Of a stretch of 64,000 bases of DNA, positions 1 through 9,306 are shown in pieces. The DNA is from an uncultured Fodinibius sp. (lineage in GTDB: Bacteria; Bacteroidota; Rhodothermia; Balneolales; Balneolaceae). A model generated the notes under the pieces. It had not been told where the DNA came from. It ran no database searches and saw nothing but the letters and a program-made list of their open reading frames with translations. The position numbers and the translations under genes were made by a program. Numbering within the stretch: the stretch's first letter is position 1; every line of letters starts with the position of its first letter. The stretch covers positions 372,001 to 436,000 of the forward strand of contig CAJXMW010000003.1 of the NCBI GenBank assembly GCA_913056235.1, read 5' to 3'.

Positions 1-1
1 G

Positions 2-904
2 AAAATTGCCACTATCCTAGCCGTGGCTAACTATCTGACCAGCCGCCGTGATATTTCGGCTGAAAACCTAAAATCAGCGCTAATTGCTGTACTCCTGATT
101 CTTATACCGGCTATTCTGGTAGTTCTCCAAAATGATACCGGAACCGCCATCATTTTCTTTGCCATGATTCCCGTGATCCTGTTTTGGTCAGGACTACCTT
201 ATGGAATTTCCTTATTTATGATTTCCCCGGCCATCATCGGTTATCTAAGCATCATCGAATGGTACTGGGGATTGGTGGCTGCTGTCATTTTAACGCTAAT
301 GATCTTCATGATTCAGCGTAGAACTTGGCTTACTTTTACCTCTTTTGCTACGGGCATTTTGCTTGTCATTGGTATACAGGTGGCACTTTTCCAAGTACTG
401 CAGCCCCACCAACGGGCTCGTATTGAGGCTTTTACAAATCCCTCTTTTGATCCGCAGGGTGCTGGATGGAATGTTATTCAAGCCAAAACAGCCATCGGTT
501 CAGGAGGACTCTACGGCAAGGGATTTATGGAGGGAACGCAAACTCAGTTGCGATTCCTGCCCGAACAATGGACCGACTTTATCTTCTGCGTAATCGGCGA
601 AGAGTTCGGATTTCTTGGAGCAAGCCTTACTATTTTGTTATTGCTGGGACTTACGTTACGTCTACTGCAAGCCGCTGCTACTCATAAGCACCCTTTTGCC
701 CAACTGGTCATGGTTGGGGTTATCACCATCTTTTTTACACACTTCTTTATCAATGTAGGATCAGCCACAGGATTATTGCCCGTCATCGGTATTCCCCTGC
801 CCTTCATCAGCTACGGGGGATCCGCACTGATAACTAACACAGTGATGCTTGGGATTTGTCTGAACCTGGATTTCTATAAGCGACAGTTTAGCATTTACCG
901 TTAG
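2..904 (+). CDS. rodA: Rod shape-determining protein RodA (5'-truncated by window edge)
   Basis: This is the C-terminal ~300 residues of a SEDS-family peptidoglycan glycosyltransferase, the inner-membrane polymerase that works with PBP2 in cell elongation. The frame is open back to base 2 (it reads KIATILAVANYL), so the true start lies before the window and the GTG at 23 is internal. Seen: repeated hydrophobic helices and the SEDS signature PFISYGGSA near the C-terminus, followed by a final helix. RodA is favoured over FtsW because of the KIATILA-type segment and the short C-terminal tail; this choice is inference. The gene converges with rnhB, 55 bases away. Confidence 0.9.
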   Translation, partial: KIATILAVANYLTSRRDISAENLKSALIAVLLILIPAILVVLQNDTGTAIIFFAMIPVILFWSGLPYGISLFMISPAIIGYLSIIEWYWGLVAAVILTLMIFMIQRRTWLTFTSFATGILLVIGIQVALFQVLQPHQRARIEAFTNPSFDPQGAGWNVIQAKTAIGSGGLYGKGFMEGTQTQLRFLPEQWTDFIFCVIGEEFGFLGASLTILLLLGLTLRLLQAAATHKHPFAQLVMVGVITIFFTHFFINVGSATGLLPVIGIPLPFISYGGSALITNTVMLGICLNLDFYKRQFSIYR

Positions 905-959
905 AAGCATTCTTGGAACGGGCAGGATATCCGGTTCTACAAACTTATTTTTAATAGCT

Positions 960-1607
960 TTACTCTTCTTCGAGCATTTCATCAGTGCGTAGATTAAAAC
1001 TCTGCCGATGCCACTTTGTAGCACCGTGCTCTTCAAGTCCCGCAAAATGCTTCGCAGTGGGATATCCCACATTCGTATCCCAGCCATAATGCGGATATTT
1101 ATCGTGCAAATCGATCATCCACTCATCGCGGTACACTTTTGCGATAATGGACGCTGCTGCAATACTCATCGAGCGATCATCCCCTCCCACAATGCACTTA
1201 TGAGGACATAGTCCCGAACTAAACTTATTACCATCAACCAACAAATAATCAGGATTAGCGCTGTCTGCTTCAGCACATTTACTCATCGCTTTGATGGAGG
1301 CATGTAAAATATTTATATCGTCAATAACCTTTGGAGTACACCACTGTATAGTCCAATAGAGTGCAGTCTCCTTAATTTGCTCAGCCAGTTTTTTGCGCTC
1401 TTCCAGCTCCACGGTTTTGCTGTCTCTGATCTCTTTGACAAAAGTGCCGGGTTTAAAGATAACGCCACCTGCCACAACCGGACCCGAGAGGCAGCCGCGG
1501 CCCACTTCGTCCAGCCCCATTATACGTTGATAATCTTCATCCCAAAGACGTCGCTCAAAGTGAAGCCGATCGACCGAGTCCCCGTTTAATTTGCTAGAAT
1601 TATTCAT
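960..1607 (-). CDS. rnhB: Ribonuclease HII
   Basis: Cleaves the RNA strand of RNA:DNA hybrids and removes single ribonucleotides misincorporated in DNA. The 215 residues match the family length. The first catalytic acidic pair is D33-E34 in GLDEVGRG, the third acid is D125 in LLVDGN, and the typical block SIAAASIIAKVYRDEWM follows. It is transcribed divergently from the VWA gene, with 64 bases between the start codons that must hold both promoters. The N-terminus carries about 20 residues before the core, modestly longer than the E. coli protein. Confidence 0.96.
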   Translation of the reverse strand: MNNSSKLNGDSVDRLHFERRLWDEDYQRIMGLDEVGRGCLSGPVVAGGVIFKPGTFVKEIRDSKTVELEERKKLAEQIKETALYWTIQWCTPKVIDDINILHASIKAMSKCAEADSANPDYLLVDGNKFSSGLCPHKCIVGGDDRSMSIAAASIIAKVYRDEWMIDLHDKYPHYGWDTNVGYPTAKHFAGLEEHGATKWHRQSFNLRTDEMLEEE

Positions 1608-1671
1608 TACTATGAATTAATGTAGTGCTCATTTCGTTACATATACTCCTGCTAAAGTCAACGTTTTTGAT

Positions 1672-2781
1672 ATGCATTTCAAGTACCAACAATGGAGCGA
1701 ACGATTCGCCAATAATCAAGGGAAATCCCCGTTTGATGCGCTTTGGGACACTTTCCAGGAACTACTTACCATAGCAAGTGGTGATGTATCGCAGTCGCTG
1801 AAATGGTTGTCTGAGCTCGACAACGAATACGGGCTTACTGATGATTTTGATGATTACGGAGTTGGAGACTTTATAGACGAACTCAAAGAACGCGGCTACA
1901 TTGAGCAGGATAATGAGCAACAAGCGTATGTGATCACGCGCAAAACCGAACGTAGTCTTCGACAACGCTCGCTTGAACAGATTTTCAAGAATCTCGAAAA
2001 GGGATCGGCCGGTGGACATCAAACTGATCATACCGGCAAAGGACTTGAACGACAACCTGAAACACGACGCTGGCATCAGGGCGACGACATTTCCAACATC
2101 GACAGTGTGGGCACAATGATGAACATGTTGAAACACAGCAACATCGACCAGATGCGCCTACAAGAGGATGACATCCGCGTACACGACACTGACCACTACA
2201 CTTCGGTTGCAACGGTTCTACTAATCGATTTGAGCCACTCCATGATTCTTTATGGCGAAGACCGCATCACCCCGGCCAAGAAAACAGCCATGGCCCTGTC
2301 GGAACTCATCCTGAATAATTACGCCAAAGATTCGCTCGACATTGTTGCCTTCGGTAACGAGGCCTGGAAGGTAGATATCCAAGATCTGCCCTATCTCAAA
2401 GTTGGTCCTTATCACACCAATACCCAACAAGCCCTTGAAGTAGCCCGGCACACGTTGCATAAACGCAAATTTGCCAACAAGCAGATCTTTATGATCACCG
2501 ATGGCAAACCGTCGTGCATTATCGAAAATGGCAAAATGTACAAGAACAGCTTTGGACTCGATCGAAAAATCGTAAATCGGGTACTCGACGAAGCCGTAAA
2601 GTGCCGTCGTGATGATATTGACATTACCACCTTTATGATTGCACGAGACCCTTATCTGCAGGATTTTGTGCGCGAAATGACCGAAGCCAATAAAGGACGT
2701 GCCTATTTTGCCTCCCTTGACAATCTGGGCGGTTATATTTTTGAGGATTACATTCGCAACCGCAAGCGAAGGGTCAAATAA
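1672..2781 (+). CDS. VWA (von Willebrand factor A) domain protein
   Basis: 369 residues without a signal peptide, so probably cytoplasmic. Residues ~1-170 form an acidic, helical N-terminal region. A VWA domain follows at ~180-360, with the MIDAS metal motif D186-L-S188-H-S190. Proteins of this type usually act with a MoxR/BchI-like AAA+ ATPase as metal-dependent scaffolds or chelatase-like chaperones, but no such partner is adjacent here, so the client is unknown. The N-terminal region resembles the leader of CoxE-like VWA proteins only loosely. The gene ends at a hairpin it shares with the convergent ompH operon. Confidence 0.82.
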   Translation: MHFKYQQWSERFANNQGKSPFDALWDTFQELLTIASGDVSQSLKWLSELDNEYGLTDDFDDYGVGDFIDELKERGYIEQDNEQQAYVITRKTERSLRQRSLEQIFKNLEKGSAGGHQTDHTGKGLERQPETRRWHQGDDISNIDSVGTMMNMLKHSNIDQMRLQEDDIRVHDTDHYTSVATVLLIDLSHSMILYGEDRITPAKKTAMALSELILNNYAKDSLDIVAFGNEAWKVDIQDLPYLKVGPYHTNTQQALEVARHTLHKRKFANKQIFMITDGKPSCIIENGKMYKNSFGLDRKIVNRVLDEAVKCRRDDIDITTFMIARDPYLQDFVREMTEANKGRAYFASLDNLGGYIFEDYIRNRKRRVK

Positions 2782-2809
2782 AAAAGGCAGCCCTCGATGA
2801 GAGCTGCCT
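2780..2809 (-). terminator. Rho-independent terminator of the skp/bamA operon
   Basis: AGGCAGC at 2785-2791 pairs with GCTGCCT at 2803-2809; three further pairs (CTC/GAG) close a GAT loop after a one-base mismatch. On the minus strand a run of six T follows (2785-2780), which makes it a good terminator for the skp gene that ends at 2833. On the plus strand the tail is poor in T, so it should be a weaker stop for the VWA gene. Confidence 0.85.
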
Positions 2810-2832
2810 ATAAATTCGTAACATTCTTGAGC

Positions 2833-3384
2833 TTAGATACCAAGCTCCTGCATCACTTGATCAGTAATGTTGTACTTCTGCTGAGCTTCATCGGAAGCGT
2901 ACAGAATAATCACATCGCCTTGGCTGGTGGTCGTATTAATAACATACGTTAGCCCCATATCCTCGGCAACCGTGCTCACCGCCGAGTTTATCTGATCAAG
3001 CAGAGGACTGACCAGCTCTTGCTGTTTCTGCTGTATTTCCTGCTGAATCTGACTCTGGTATTGCTGGAGCTCAGAGTTAAGTTTACCAAGTCGCTCTTCT
3101 TCCTTTTTCTTTGCAGATTCGGAAATCACAGATTGCTTTTGCTGATATTCACTAACCTTCTGCTGGAAGTTTTGCTGCTTGTCAGCAAATTCTTGACGCT
3201 TACGATCAATGAAGTTCTGCAGCCGTTGTTGTACAGCTTTCATTTCAGGCATTTTATTCAGGATTGACTGCGGATCAACATAGCCGATTTCAAGATCCTG
3301 CTGTTGCGCCTGTGCATTCGAAAGGCCAACAAAACCAACGGCCAGTACACTAAGTAGAGATATTGTTAGTAGTCGTTTTAACAT
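2833..3384 (-). CDS. OmpH/Skp-family periplasmic chaperone (third copy)
   Basis: 183 residues. A signal peptide (hydrophobic core ~5-22, probable cleavage after AQA) precedes the start of the mature protein, EIGYVDPQSILNKMPE. A long Q/K/E-rich coiled coil at ~60-130 forms the tentacle. The short C-terminal strand segment ends in NITDQVMQELGI. Skp holds unfolded outer-membrane proteins in the periplasm and hands them to BamA. It is the last gene of the operon, 18 bases after the previous skp, and a terminator follows it. Family membership is clear; the division of labour among the three copies cannot be read from the sequence. Confidence 0.9.
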   Translation of the reverse strand: MLKRLLTISLLSVLAVGFVGLSNAQAQQQDLEIGYVDPQSILNKMPEMKAVQQRLQNFIDRKRQEFADKQQNFQQKVSEYQQKQSVISESAKKKEEERLGKLNSELQQYQSQIQQEIQQKQQELVSPLLDQINSAVSTVAEDMGLTYVINTTTSQGDVIILYASDEAQQKYNITDQVMQELGI

Positions 3385-3402
3385 AGTAACTTTAGTTTTC
3401 TT

Positions 3403-3939
3403 TTAATTCTGAGCTGAGGTAGCGTTAATTTGTTTGAGTACTTCGTCCGTAATATTCAGTTGCTCACTGGCAGAATAGTAAATCACATTTTCACCCGTGC
3501 TTGTTGCCTCATTAATGACAAAATCAAGGTTTCTGTTTTCAGCAACTGTGGCAATCGCCTCATCCATCCTCTGATAGAGCGGCTGCAATAGAGAAGAGCG
3601 ACGCTGTTGAATTTGCTGCTGGATACTTTGGCGAAACTGTTGGACGCTGTTTTCCAGCTTGGTTAACTGCTGTTCTTTCTGCTTGATCTGAGCTTCAGAC
3701 ATACTGCCTCTGTTTTGCTGGTATTCAGCAACAGAGTCTTGGAAAGCAGCCGTCTGTTGTTGTAGCTGCTGACGTTTTTGTTGAATAAAATTATTAAGCT
3801 TTTGTTCAACACTGGAACGCTCCGGCATTTGACTAAGCACTTCCTGGGCGTTCATATAACCAATCTTAAGCTGTCCAAATGCCGTAATATTTACGACAAA
3901 TAGTAACAGAAAAAATATGCTTCCTATCTTTTTTACCAT
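3403..3939 (-). CDS. OmpH/Skp-family periplasmic chaperone (second copy)
   Basis: 178 residues with the same layout as its neighbours: a signal peptide (MVKKIGSIFFLLLF..., cleavage near AFGQ), KIGYMNAQEVLSQMPE, a glutamine-rich coiled coil at ~50-120, and a C-terminal segment ending LNITDEVLKQI plus a short polar tail. It lies 60 bases after the first skp and 18 before the third. The glutamine content of the coiled coil is notably high. Presumed role: trimeric chaperone for outer-membrane proteins working with the adjacent BamA. Confidence 0.9.
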   Translation of the reverse strand: MVKKIGSIFFLLLFVVNITAFGQLKIGYMNAQEVLSQMPERSSVEQKLNNFIQQKRQQLQQQTAAFQDSVAEYQQNRGSMSEAQIKQKEQQLTKLENSVQQFRQSIQQQIQQRRSSLLQPLYQRMDEAIATVAENRNLDFVINEATSTGENVIYYSASEQLNITDEVLKQINATSAQN

Positions 3940-3999
3940 TGATCTTGTTTGTCTTTGTAGTTCAAGTAATTAAGCGTGAGAGTATAACAACAATTTTCG

Positions 4000-4548
4000 T
4001 CAATTGCTTGCTTCATTCAACGTAACACCAAGCTCTTGTAGTACATCTTCATTCAGATTCCACTTCTCAACGCCGTATAACATATTGGAACTCTCGGCAC
4101 GGTCAAAGACGAAATCAAAATTTTGCCGCTTGGCAACAGTATTAATCGCATTAAATACCTTACGTTGAATAGGTTCGAGCAGCTCTTTCTGTTTTTGAAA
4201 ATACTCTCCCTCGGCACCAAACTTTTGATCGAGGTACTGCTGTCGCTGCTGAACCTTGTTCTGAATTTCCTGTTGCTTTTTCTCTTTCAGTTCATCTGTA
4301 TATAATATTTCCTTGGCCTGGTAATCTTCCTTCAGCTGTTCAATTTCTTTTTTCATCTTTTCCAGCTGAGCATTCCACTCCGAGCTTGTAGAGCGCAACT
4401 GCTGCTGAATGCCTTGGTACTCCGACATTTGCGACAAAATATAATCCGTATCCACATAACCAATCTTTTGCTCTTGCGCCTTGCCATTTAGCACAAACGC
4501 TGAAAGCAGCAGCAACAAGGCTATGCTATGCGAAACAAGCTTTTGCAT
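4000..4548 (-). CDS. OmpH/Skp-family periplasmic chaperone (first copy)
   Basis: 182 residues: a signal peptide (cleavage near GKAQ), KIGYVDTDYILSQMSE, a charged K/E-rich coiled coil at ~60-125, and the C-terminal segment WNLNEDVLQELG. It is more charged and less glutamine-rich than the other two copies, which suggests divergence. Its ATG overlaps the bamA stop by one base in TAATG, the arrangement expected for translational coupling, so it is made together with BamA. Confidence 0.92.
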   Translation of the reverse strand: MQKLVSHSIALLLLLSAFVLNGKAQEQKIGYVDTDYILSQMSEYQGIQQQLRSTSSEWNAQLEKMKKEIEQLKEDYQAKEILYTDELKEKKQQEIQNKVQQRQQYLDQKFGAEGEYFQKQKELLEPIQRKVFNAINTVAKRQNFDFVFDRAESSNMLYGVEKWNLNEDVLQELGVTLNEASN

Positions 4549-7037
4549 TAGAACGGAGCGCCTATGTTAAACAGGAATTGCCATTTACCAGGCTGAACGC
4601 CGGCAACCGGTATACCATCGAGGCGGTAACCATAACTGAGGTCAACCAAGCCAAGAATCGGTAGATAGATACGGGTACCAAAACCTACAGATCGTTTCAC
4701 TTCAAAAGGAGCAAACTCGGAAGGATTCAAATATGCATTACCGGCATCGAAGAATGTATAGGGATAAACCTGCGCCTGCTTCTCAGTAATAGCCGGATAC
4801 CGCAACTCCATCGAATACTTGGAGTATAAGCGGCCACCCACGGCTTCGCCATTTTCATAGGGCGTAATTGAACCATTGCGCCCACCGGGGAAACCACGCA
4901 GATCAATGTTATCATCCAAGAATGATTGACGCTGCTGCAGCTGCGTACCACCTAGTTTAAATCGTTGGAAATTGCTACGCTGATCTCCACCCAGGTAACC
5001 AAGGTATCCATATTCAATAGTATTGGTCATGACCAACTTTCCAACAATGGTAGTGTGATTCTGGTAACTGCTTTTAAACTTATAATATTGCGAAAAGCCA
5101 GGTAGTGGTGGAGCTATCTCACCTGAGAGTTTCAGCTTGGAACCGGTGGACGGCGAAATAGCGTTATCAGTAGAATTACGTATAAGTACCTGTTTGAGAC
5201 TCACGATACTGGATGTTCCCTCCGCCAAAAATGAGGCGCCACCAGCAACATCATACAACTGATACGACAATACCGATTGATGCGTAAAGTAATCATCCGG
5301 CCAGTCCAGGCGACGACCCAGCGTCACACTGCTTGAAACCATCTCATTGCGCTCAGAACTATTCCGATAGCTAATCAAATCATAACTCATATTGATCCCC
5401 AGTGACAACGGACGACCTCCCAGCCAGGGCTCTTGGAAACCTAAGCTGTAGCTCTGATAACCACTGCCAGTTACCTGTACACCCAGCGACAGCTTCTGCC
5501 CGTCGCCTGACGGAATGGGATTCCAGCCTTCGCCTCTGATGGCACGGTTCATAGAGAAGTTGTTAAAGTTCAATTTGGCCGATAAGATCAAGCCGATGCC
5601 CTGTCCGCCGAAACCACCAGAAAATTCAAAGTTATCAGTACTTTGTGACTCGTCGAGCGAATAGTTGATATCGACGGTGTGATTTTCTTGATCAGGCGAT
5701 AAGTTAGGTTCAATAGATTTTGAACGGAAATATCCAAGCTGCCCGAGCTCGCGAATAGTTCGGATAATAGCCTGTCGGCTGTATTTTTTGCCGGGCACCG
5801 TGCGCAATGTTCGGCGAATAATATCATCGTGAGTTTTTGTATTGCCCTCAAAAGAAACACGTTGAATAGTGGCAATTTCATCCTCGATAATTTCCATGTT
5901 CAAGTCTACCGAATCTTCACCAACAACTTCGATACGTGGGTTAACCTGGAAAAATAAGTATCCCCTATCCTGATAAAGACTGGTGATATCCGAACTGTTC
6001 TGCGAATATTGCATCTTTTCCTGGAAACGCGACTGATTAAAAATATCGCCCTTCTCAAAGCCCAGCGTCTCGGTCAGTTCTTCATCGGTATAAACTGTAT
6101 TTCCATCCCAAGTAATATCACGGACCTTATACTGCGGACCTTCTTGCACCGTAATATTAACCTTAATTCCACGCGCTTTGTTGGTCAGGAATAACAGCCG
6201 GCGCTGCGTATATGGAAATGTATAGACGGTATCACTTTTAATCTGGAAATCGAGGAAGCCGTGTCTACCATAAAATGTGCGGAGATTCTCTTTTGCTGTT
6301 TCAAAATCATCCTCCTTAAACAGCTTCTTCTTAAAAAACTTCCACCATTTATCCTCTTTAATATCTTCTAGCGAGTTCTGAAGCTTCTTGTCACTAAACT
6401 TCTCATTCCCACTAAAGGTAATCTCTTTGACCTCTAAGCGCTCACCTGGATCAATTTGAAAGTTAACTGTGACCCGGTTTCGGACGGTATCCGTTTTGGA
6501 CTTTTTAACATCAATTTTGGTGTACCAGTATCCTTTTTTATCAAAATAGCGCTGAATGGTACTTTTGGCCTGAGCAAGTGACGATTCGGTGACAGCATAG
6601 CCCTTCAGCAGGGTAATCTCTTCGCGCAGATCACTCTGCTGCGAATTTTTGATACCCCGAAGTTTGTATTTAGCCAGTCGGGGCTGCTCTTGCACAATAA
6701 TCTTTAAATAAATGCCCCCCGGTTCTTGCCCTGTTTGAATAATTTCTACATTCGAAAAGAGACCGGTGCGATACAAGCTCTTGATGGCACGTCCGAGATC
6801 CTCACCGGGAATGGTGATTTGCGTACCCTCTTGCAAGCCACTTGTACCTATTACAAATTCTTTTCGTGATGTGGTAAGCCCTTCTACTTCAACCCCCAGT
6901 ATTTCGTACTGCTGGGGAGTGGCCTCCATGGGATTTTGGATATCAATGGCATCCGTAGAGTCGGGGGTTGTATCCTGGGCAGCCAATGAACTTGCAATAA
7001 GACAAAATATGGAGAGCGAAAATAATAATTTCTTCAC
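4548..7037 (-). CDS. bamA: Outer membrane assembly factor BamA
   Basis: Omp85-family core of the BAM machine that folds beta-barrels into the outer membrane. The N-terminal signal peptide is VKKLLFSLSIFCLIASSLAA; I place the start at the GTG at 7037 because the only upstream alternative is a TTG at 7058. Successive POTRA repeats occupy roughly residues 40-420 (e.g. VEGLTTSRKEFVI, FSGNEKFSDKKL, WDGNTVYTDEEL, FEGNTKTHDDII). The 16-strand barrel follows, with the conserved lid and last strands (LDDNIDLRGFPGG, the end W-Q-F-L-F-N-I-G-A-P-F). About 829 residues, a normal size. It follows uppS by 50 bases from this start and is coupled to skp downstream. Confidence 0.96.
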   Translation of the reverse strand: MKKLLFSLSIFCLIASSLAAQDTTPDSTDAIDIQNPMEATPQQYEILGVEVEGLTTSRKEFVIGTSGLQEGTQITIPGEDLGRAIKSLYRTGLFSNVEIIQTGQEPGGIYLKIIVQEQPRLAKYKLRGIKNSQQSDLREEITLLKGYAVTESSLAQAKSTIQRYFDKKGYWYTKIDVKKSKTDTVRNRVTVNFQIDPGERLEVKEITFSGNEKFSDKKLQNSLEDIKEDKWWKFFKKKLFKEDDFETAKENLRTFYGRHGFLDFQIKSDTVYTFPYTQRRLLFLTNKARGIKVNITVQEGPQYKVRDITWDGNTVYTDEELTETLGFEKGDIFNQSRFQEKMQYSQNSSDITSLYQDRGYLFFQVNPRIEVVGEDSVDLNMEIIEDEIATIQRVSFEGNTKTHDDIIRRTLRTVPGKKYSRQAIIRTIRELGQLGYFRSKSIEPNLSPDQENHTVDINYSLDESQSTDNFEFSGGFGGQGIGLILSAKLNFNNFSMNRAIRGEGWNPIPSGDGQKLSLGVQVTGSGYQSYSLGFQEPWLGGRPLSLGINMSYDLISYRNSSERNEMVSSSVTLGRRLDWPDDYFTHQSVLSYQLYDVAGGASFLAEGTSSIVSLKQVLIRNSTDNAISPSTGSKLKLSGEIAPPLPGFSQYYKFKSSYQNHTTIVGKLVMTNTIEYGYLGYLGGDQRSNFQRFKLGGTQLQQRQSFLDDNIDLRGFPGGRNGSITPYENGEAVGGRLYSKYSMELRYPAITEKQAQVYPYTFFDAGNAYLNPSEFAPFEVKRSVGFGTRIYLPILGLVDLSYGYRLDGIPVAGVQPGKWQFLFNIGAPF

Positions 7038-7087
7038 GTGAGTTAATTCTTGAAACAAGATTGAGCTTACGATATTTGAATGAAAGG

Positions 7088-7855
7088 TTATGGTGTCAGC
7101 TCTTGAACGTATAGACTTGACGATTTCTTTTGTTTTTTCTCAGAAAGCTTGCCAAATCTACGTTCACGTTGTTGAAAGGATTGTATAGCCTTGTATAATT
7201 CATTTCTGCGAAAGTCAGGCCAATAGGTTTCAGTGATATAAAGTTCGGAATATGCAAGTTGCCAAAGTAAAAAGTTGCTCAGGCGATACTCACCGCTGGT
7301 ACGGATAATGAGTTCGGGATCGGGGATATCTGCCGTTGACAAATGTCCGCTAATCATTTCATCATCAATATCTTCGGGATCGATGTTACCGTCTTTCACT
7401 TGATGAGCAAGCTTTTTGACGGCTTCTGTAATATCCCATCGTCCAGAATAGCTGAGCGCCAGACATAAATGCAAGCGGTCGTTACCTTCAGTTAGTTCAA
7501 TAGCTTCTTGTAACTCTCGCTGGCACTTTTTGGGGAAGCGATCAATCTGTCCGATCGTTTCCAGCTTAATATTATTTTCGTTCAGATTTTCAGCCTCTTT
7601 GCGTAACGAATTAGCCAGTAACCGCATCAGGGCGTTTACCTCTATCTTGGGACGATCCCAGTTTTCCGTTGAAAAGGCGTACAGGGTAAGATATTTTACG
7701 CCAATCTGTGCGCAAGCTTCGGTAATATCACGAACCGAATCCACCCCGGCCTTGTGACCATAGGAACGAATATTACCCTTACTTTTCGCCCATCTGCCGT
7801 TACCATCCATAATAATAGCGATGTGTTTGGGAATCTGTCCCTGCTCAATGAGCAT
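7088..7855 (-). CDS. uppS: Undecaprenyl (isoprenyl) diphosphate synthase
   Basis: cis-Prenyltransferase that extends FPP with IPP to undecaprenyl-PP, the lipid carrier for peptidoglycan and O-antigen. Seen: HIAIIMDGNGRWAKSKG with the catalytic Asp, LTLYAFSTENWDRP, LCLALSYSGRWDITEA, and the C-terminal IIRTSGEYRLSNFLLWQLAYSELY. I chose the ATG at 7855, which has AAGGA ten bases upstream. A TTG at 7915 would add 20 polar residues the family does not need. It sits between ribH (about 130 bases upstream) and bamA, within the envelope cluster. Confidence 0.95.
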   Translation of the reverse strand: MLIEQGQIPKHIAIIMDGNGRWAKSKGNIRSYGHKAGVDSVRDITEACAQIGVKYLTLYAFSTENWDRPKIEVNALMRLLANSLRKEAENLNENNIKLETIGQIDRFPKKCQRELQEAIELTEGNDRLHLCLALSYSGRWDITEAVKKLAHQVKDGNIDPEDIDDEMISGHLSTADIPDPELIIRTSGEYRLSNFLLWQLAYSELYITETYWPDFRRNELYKAIQSFQQRERRFGKLSEKKQKKSSSLYVQELTP

Positions 7856-7986
7856 AGACTGCGATTCCTTATCGCTATCTTCTTGTTCGTTATTTGTGAG
7901 CGAAATTGGTTTCAATGCGTAATATCCGTGTTTTATTAAGCTATCAATATTAGAGTTTTATCCCCGTTATATCAAGCACTCAAACA

Positions 7987-8463
7987 TTATAATTGTTCAA
8001 TAGCTTCCGACAGCGAAAGCATCTCTAATAGCGCTAGTGCTGCTTCCGATCCTTTGTTTCCACCATCTCCTTGTTGCCCAGAGCGTTCCCGGGCTTGTTT
8101 CACATTATCAGTTGTTAAAACGCCAAACACCACGGGCTTATTTCCCGCCATATTCAGATCGGTGATTCCGCGGTTCACAGCATCGCACACGTAATCAAAA
8201 TGAGGTGTATCACCTCGAATAACGGCTCCCAGTGTAATTACACCATCTACCTTTGATAAAAGCCGTCGGGCGGTGAACGGAATTTCATATGCTCCGGGAC
8301 AATGAGCAACAACAATCTGTTCGTCAGCAAAACCTTTATTCTGCAATGTTTGAAGTGCCCCATCGAGCAGTTTATCCGTAATAAACGAATTCCATTTTGC
8401 CACGACGATTCCAATAGTAAATGACGAATTCTCGGTATTCCCCTTCAATTCTTGATACCCCAT
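7987..8463 (-). CDS. ribH: 6,7-dimethyl-8-ribityllumazine synthase
   Basis: Condenses 5-amino-6-ribitylaminouracil with 3,4-dihydroxy-2-butanone 4-phosphate in the penultimate step of riboflavin synthesis. The 158 residues match the family. Seen: the substrate segment WNSFIT, HCPGAYEIPF, and the acid/base His88 in GDTPHFDYV. It begins two bases after the PHP gene ends, so the two are probably co-transcribed. No other rib gene and no FMN riboswitch was found nearby, so riboflavin genes are scattered in this genome. Confidence 0.96.
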   Translation of the reverse strand: MGYQELKGNTENSSFTIGIVVAKWNSFITDKLLDGALQTLQNKGFADEQIVVAHCPGAYEIPFTARRLLSKVDGVITLGAVIRGDTPHFDYVCDAVNRGITDLNMAGNKPVVFGVLTTDNVKQARERSGQQGDGGNKGSEAALALLEMLSLSEAIEQL

Positions 8464-8465
8464 AA

Positions 8466-9305
8466 TTAAACCGTAAGTTCTTTGCGCTGCTTGGCCAATC
8501 GTTTTAGTTGATGTATATACGTTGTGTTAATGGTCACTACCCCAAAAAATTTCTGATAATCCGTATCCCCGCCATGAAAGTCGCTGCCACCGGTCGTCAA
8601 CAAATGATGCTTTTCGGCAAACTCCTCAATCCTCTTTTGGGTCTTGTAATCGTGGCTGGGATGCAAAAATTCAATGCCGTCTACACCGGCTTCGACCAGC
8701 AACTCGAGTTCCTCATCGTTGTACATATTACCCGGATGCGCAATAGCAATCACCCCTCCCGCCTCTTTTATCTTGCTGATTACCTCATGGTGTGAAAAGT
8801 ACTCATTATAAATATCTCCCAACGCCTCATCACTCAGATACCGGATAAACGCTTCTTTAAATGATGCCACATATCCCTTGTCCACAAGTACTGAAGCGAT
8901 GTGCGGACGCCCGATGTTGGAGCCATTCGCCTCTGCTTTCACTTCATCAATATCAACTTGCAATCCCTCTTTCGATAGCTGGTTTAAAATCCATTTACCG
9001 CGTTCCAACCGTGACTTGTAATGTTGCAACAGGACCTGTTTTACAGCTTGGTGATCGGGATCAAAACAGTATGCCAGAAGGTGACACTCTCGGCCATTAA
9101 AGTCAGCAGTTATTTCAACACCTGGTAGTAGTTCAATTTCATATTGGGGTGCCAGCTCTGCCGCTTTACGGTAGCCGCGAATGGTGTCGTGGTCTGTAAT
9201 AGCTATAGTATTCAGCTTGTGTTTTTGGGCATTTTTGAGGATCTGCTCCGGCGTAGAACGTCCGTCAGAAGCCGTGGTATGGATATGTAGATCTGCTCTT
9301 GCCAC
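8466..9305 (-). CDS. PHP-domain phosphoesterase (YciV/RNase AM-like)
   Basis: 279 residues. The PHP trinuclear metal ligands are visible: H7-x-H9 with D14 (DLHIHTTASDG), D38-H39-D40 (ITDHDT), a later AHPG histidine and GGSDFHG. Its size and motif order match the nucleoside 3',5'-bisphosphate phosphatase/RNase AM group, which hydrolyses pAp and trims RNA 5' ends; that substrate is inferred from the family. The start is a GTG one base after the protease stop, and only two bases separate its end from ribH. It sits firmly inside the operon. Confidence 0.88.
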   Translation of the reverse strand: MARADLHIHTTASDGRSTPEQILKNAQKHKLNTIAITDHDTIRGYRKAAELAPQYEIELLPGVEITADFNGRECHLLAYCFDPDHQAVKQVLLQHYKSRLERGKWILNQLSKEGLQVDIDEVKAEANGSNIGRPHIASVLVDKGYVASFKEAFIRYLSDEALGDIYNEYFSHHEVISKIKEAGGVIAIAHPGNMYNDEELELLVEAGVDGIEFLHPSHDYKTQKRIEEFAEKHHLLTTGGSDFHGGDTDYQKFFGVVTINTTYIHQLKRLAKQRKELTV

Positions 9306-9306
9306 G

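Noticed and set aside
1672-2781. VWA protein as part of a defence or ternary VWA/PP2C/kinase system
   Set aside because: Neighbours are rodA, rnhB and skp; no AAA+, phosphatase or kinase partner is adjacent.
7987-8463. FMN riboswitch or complete riboflavin operon around ribH
   Set aside because: ribH sits two bases after the PHP gene with no leader, and no other rib gene is adjacent.
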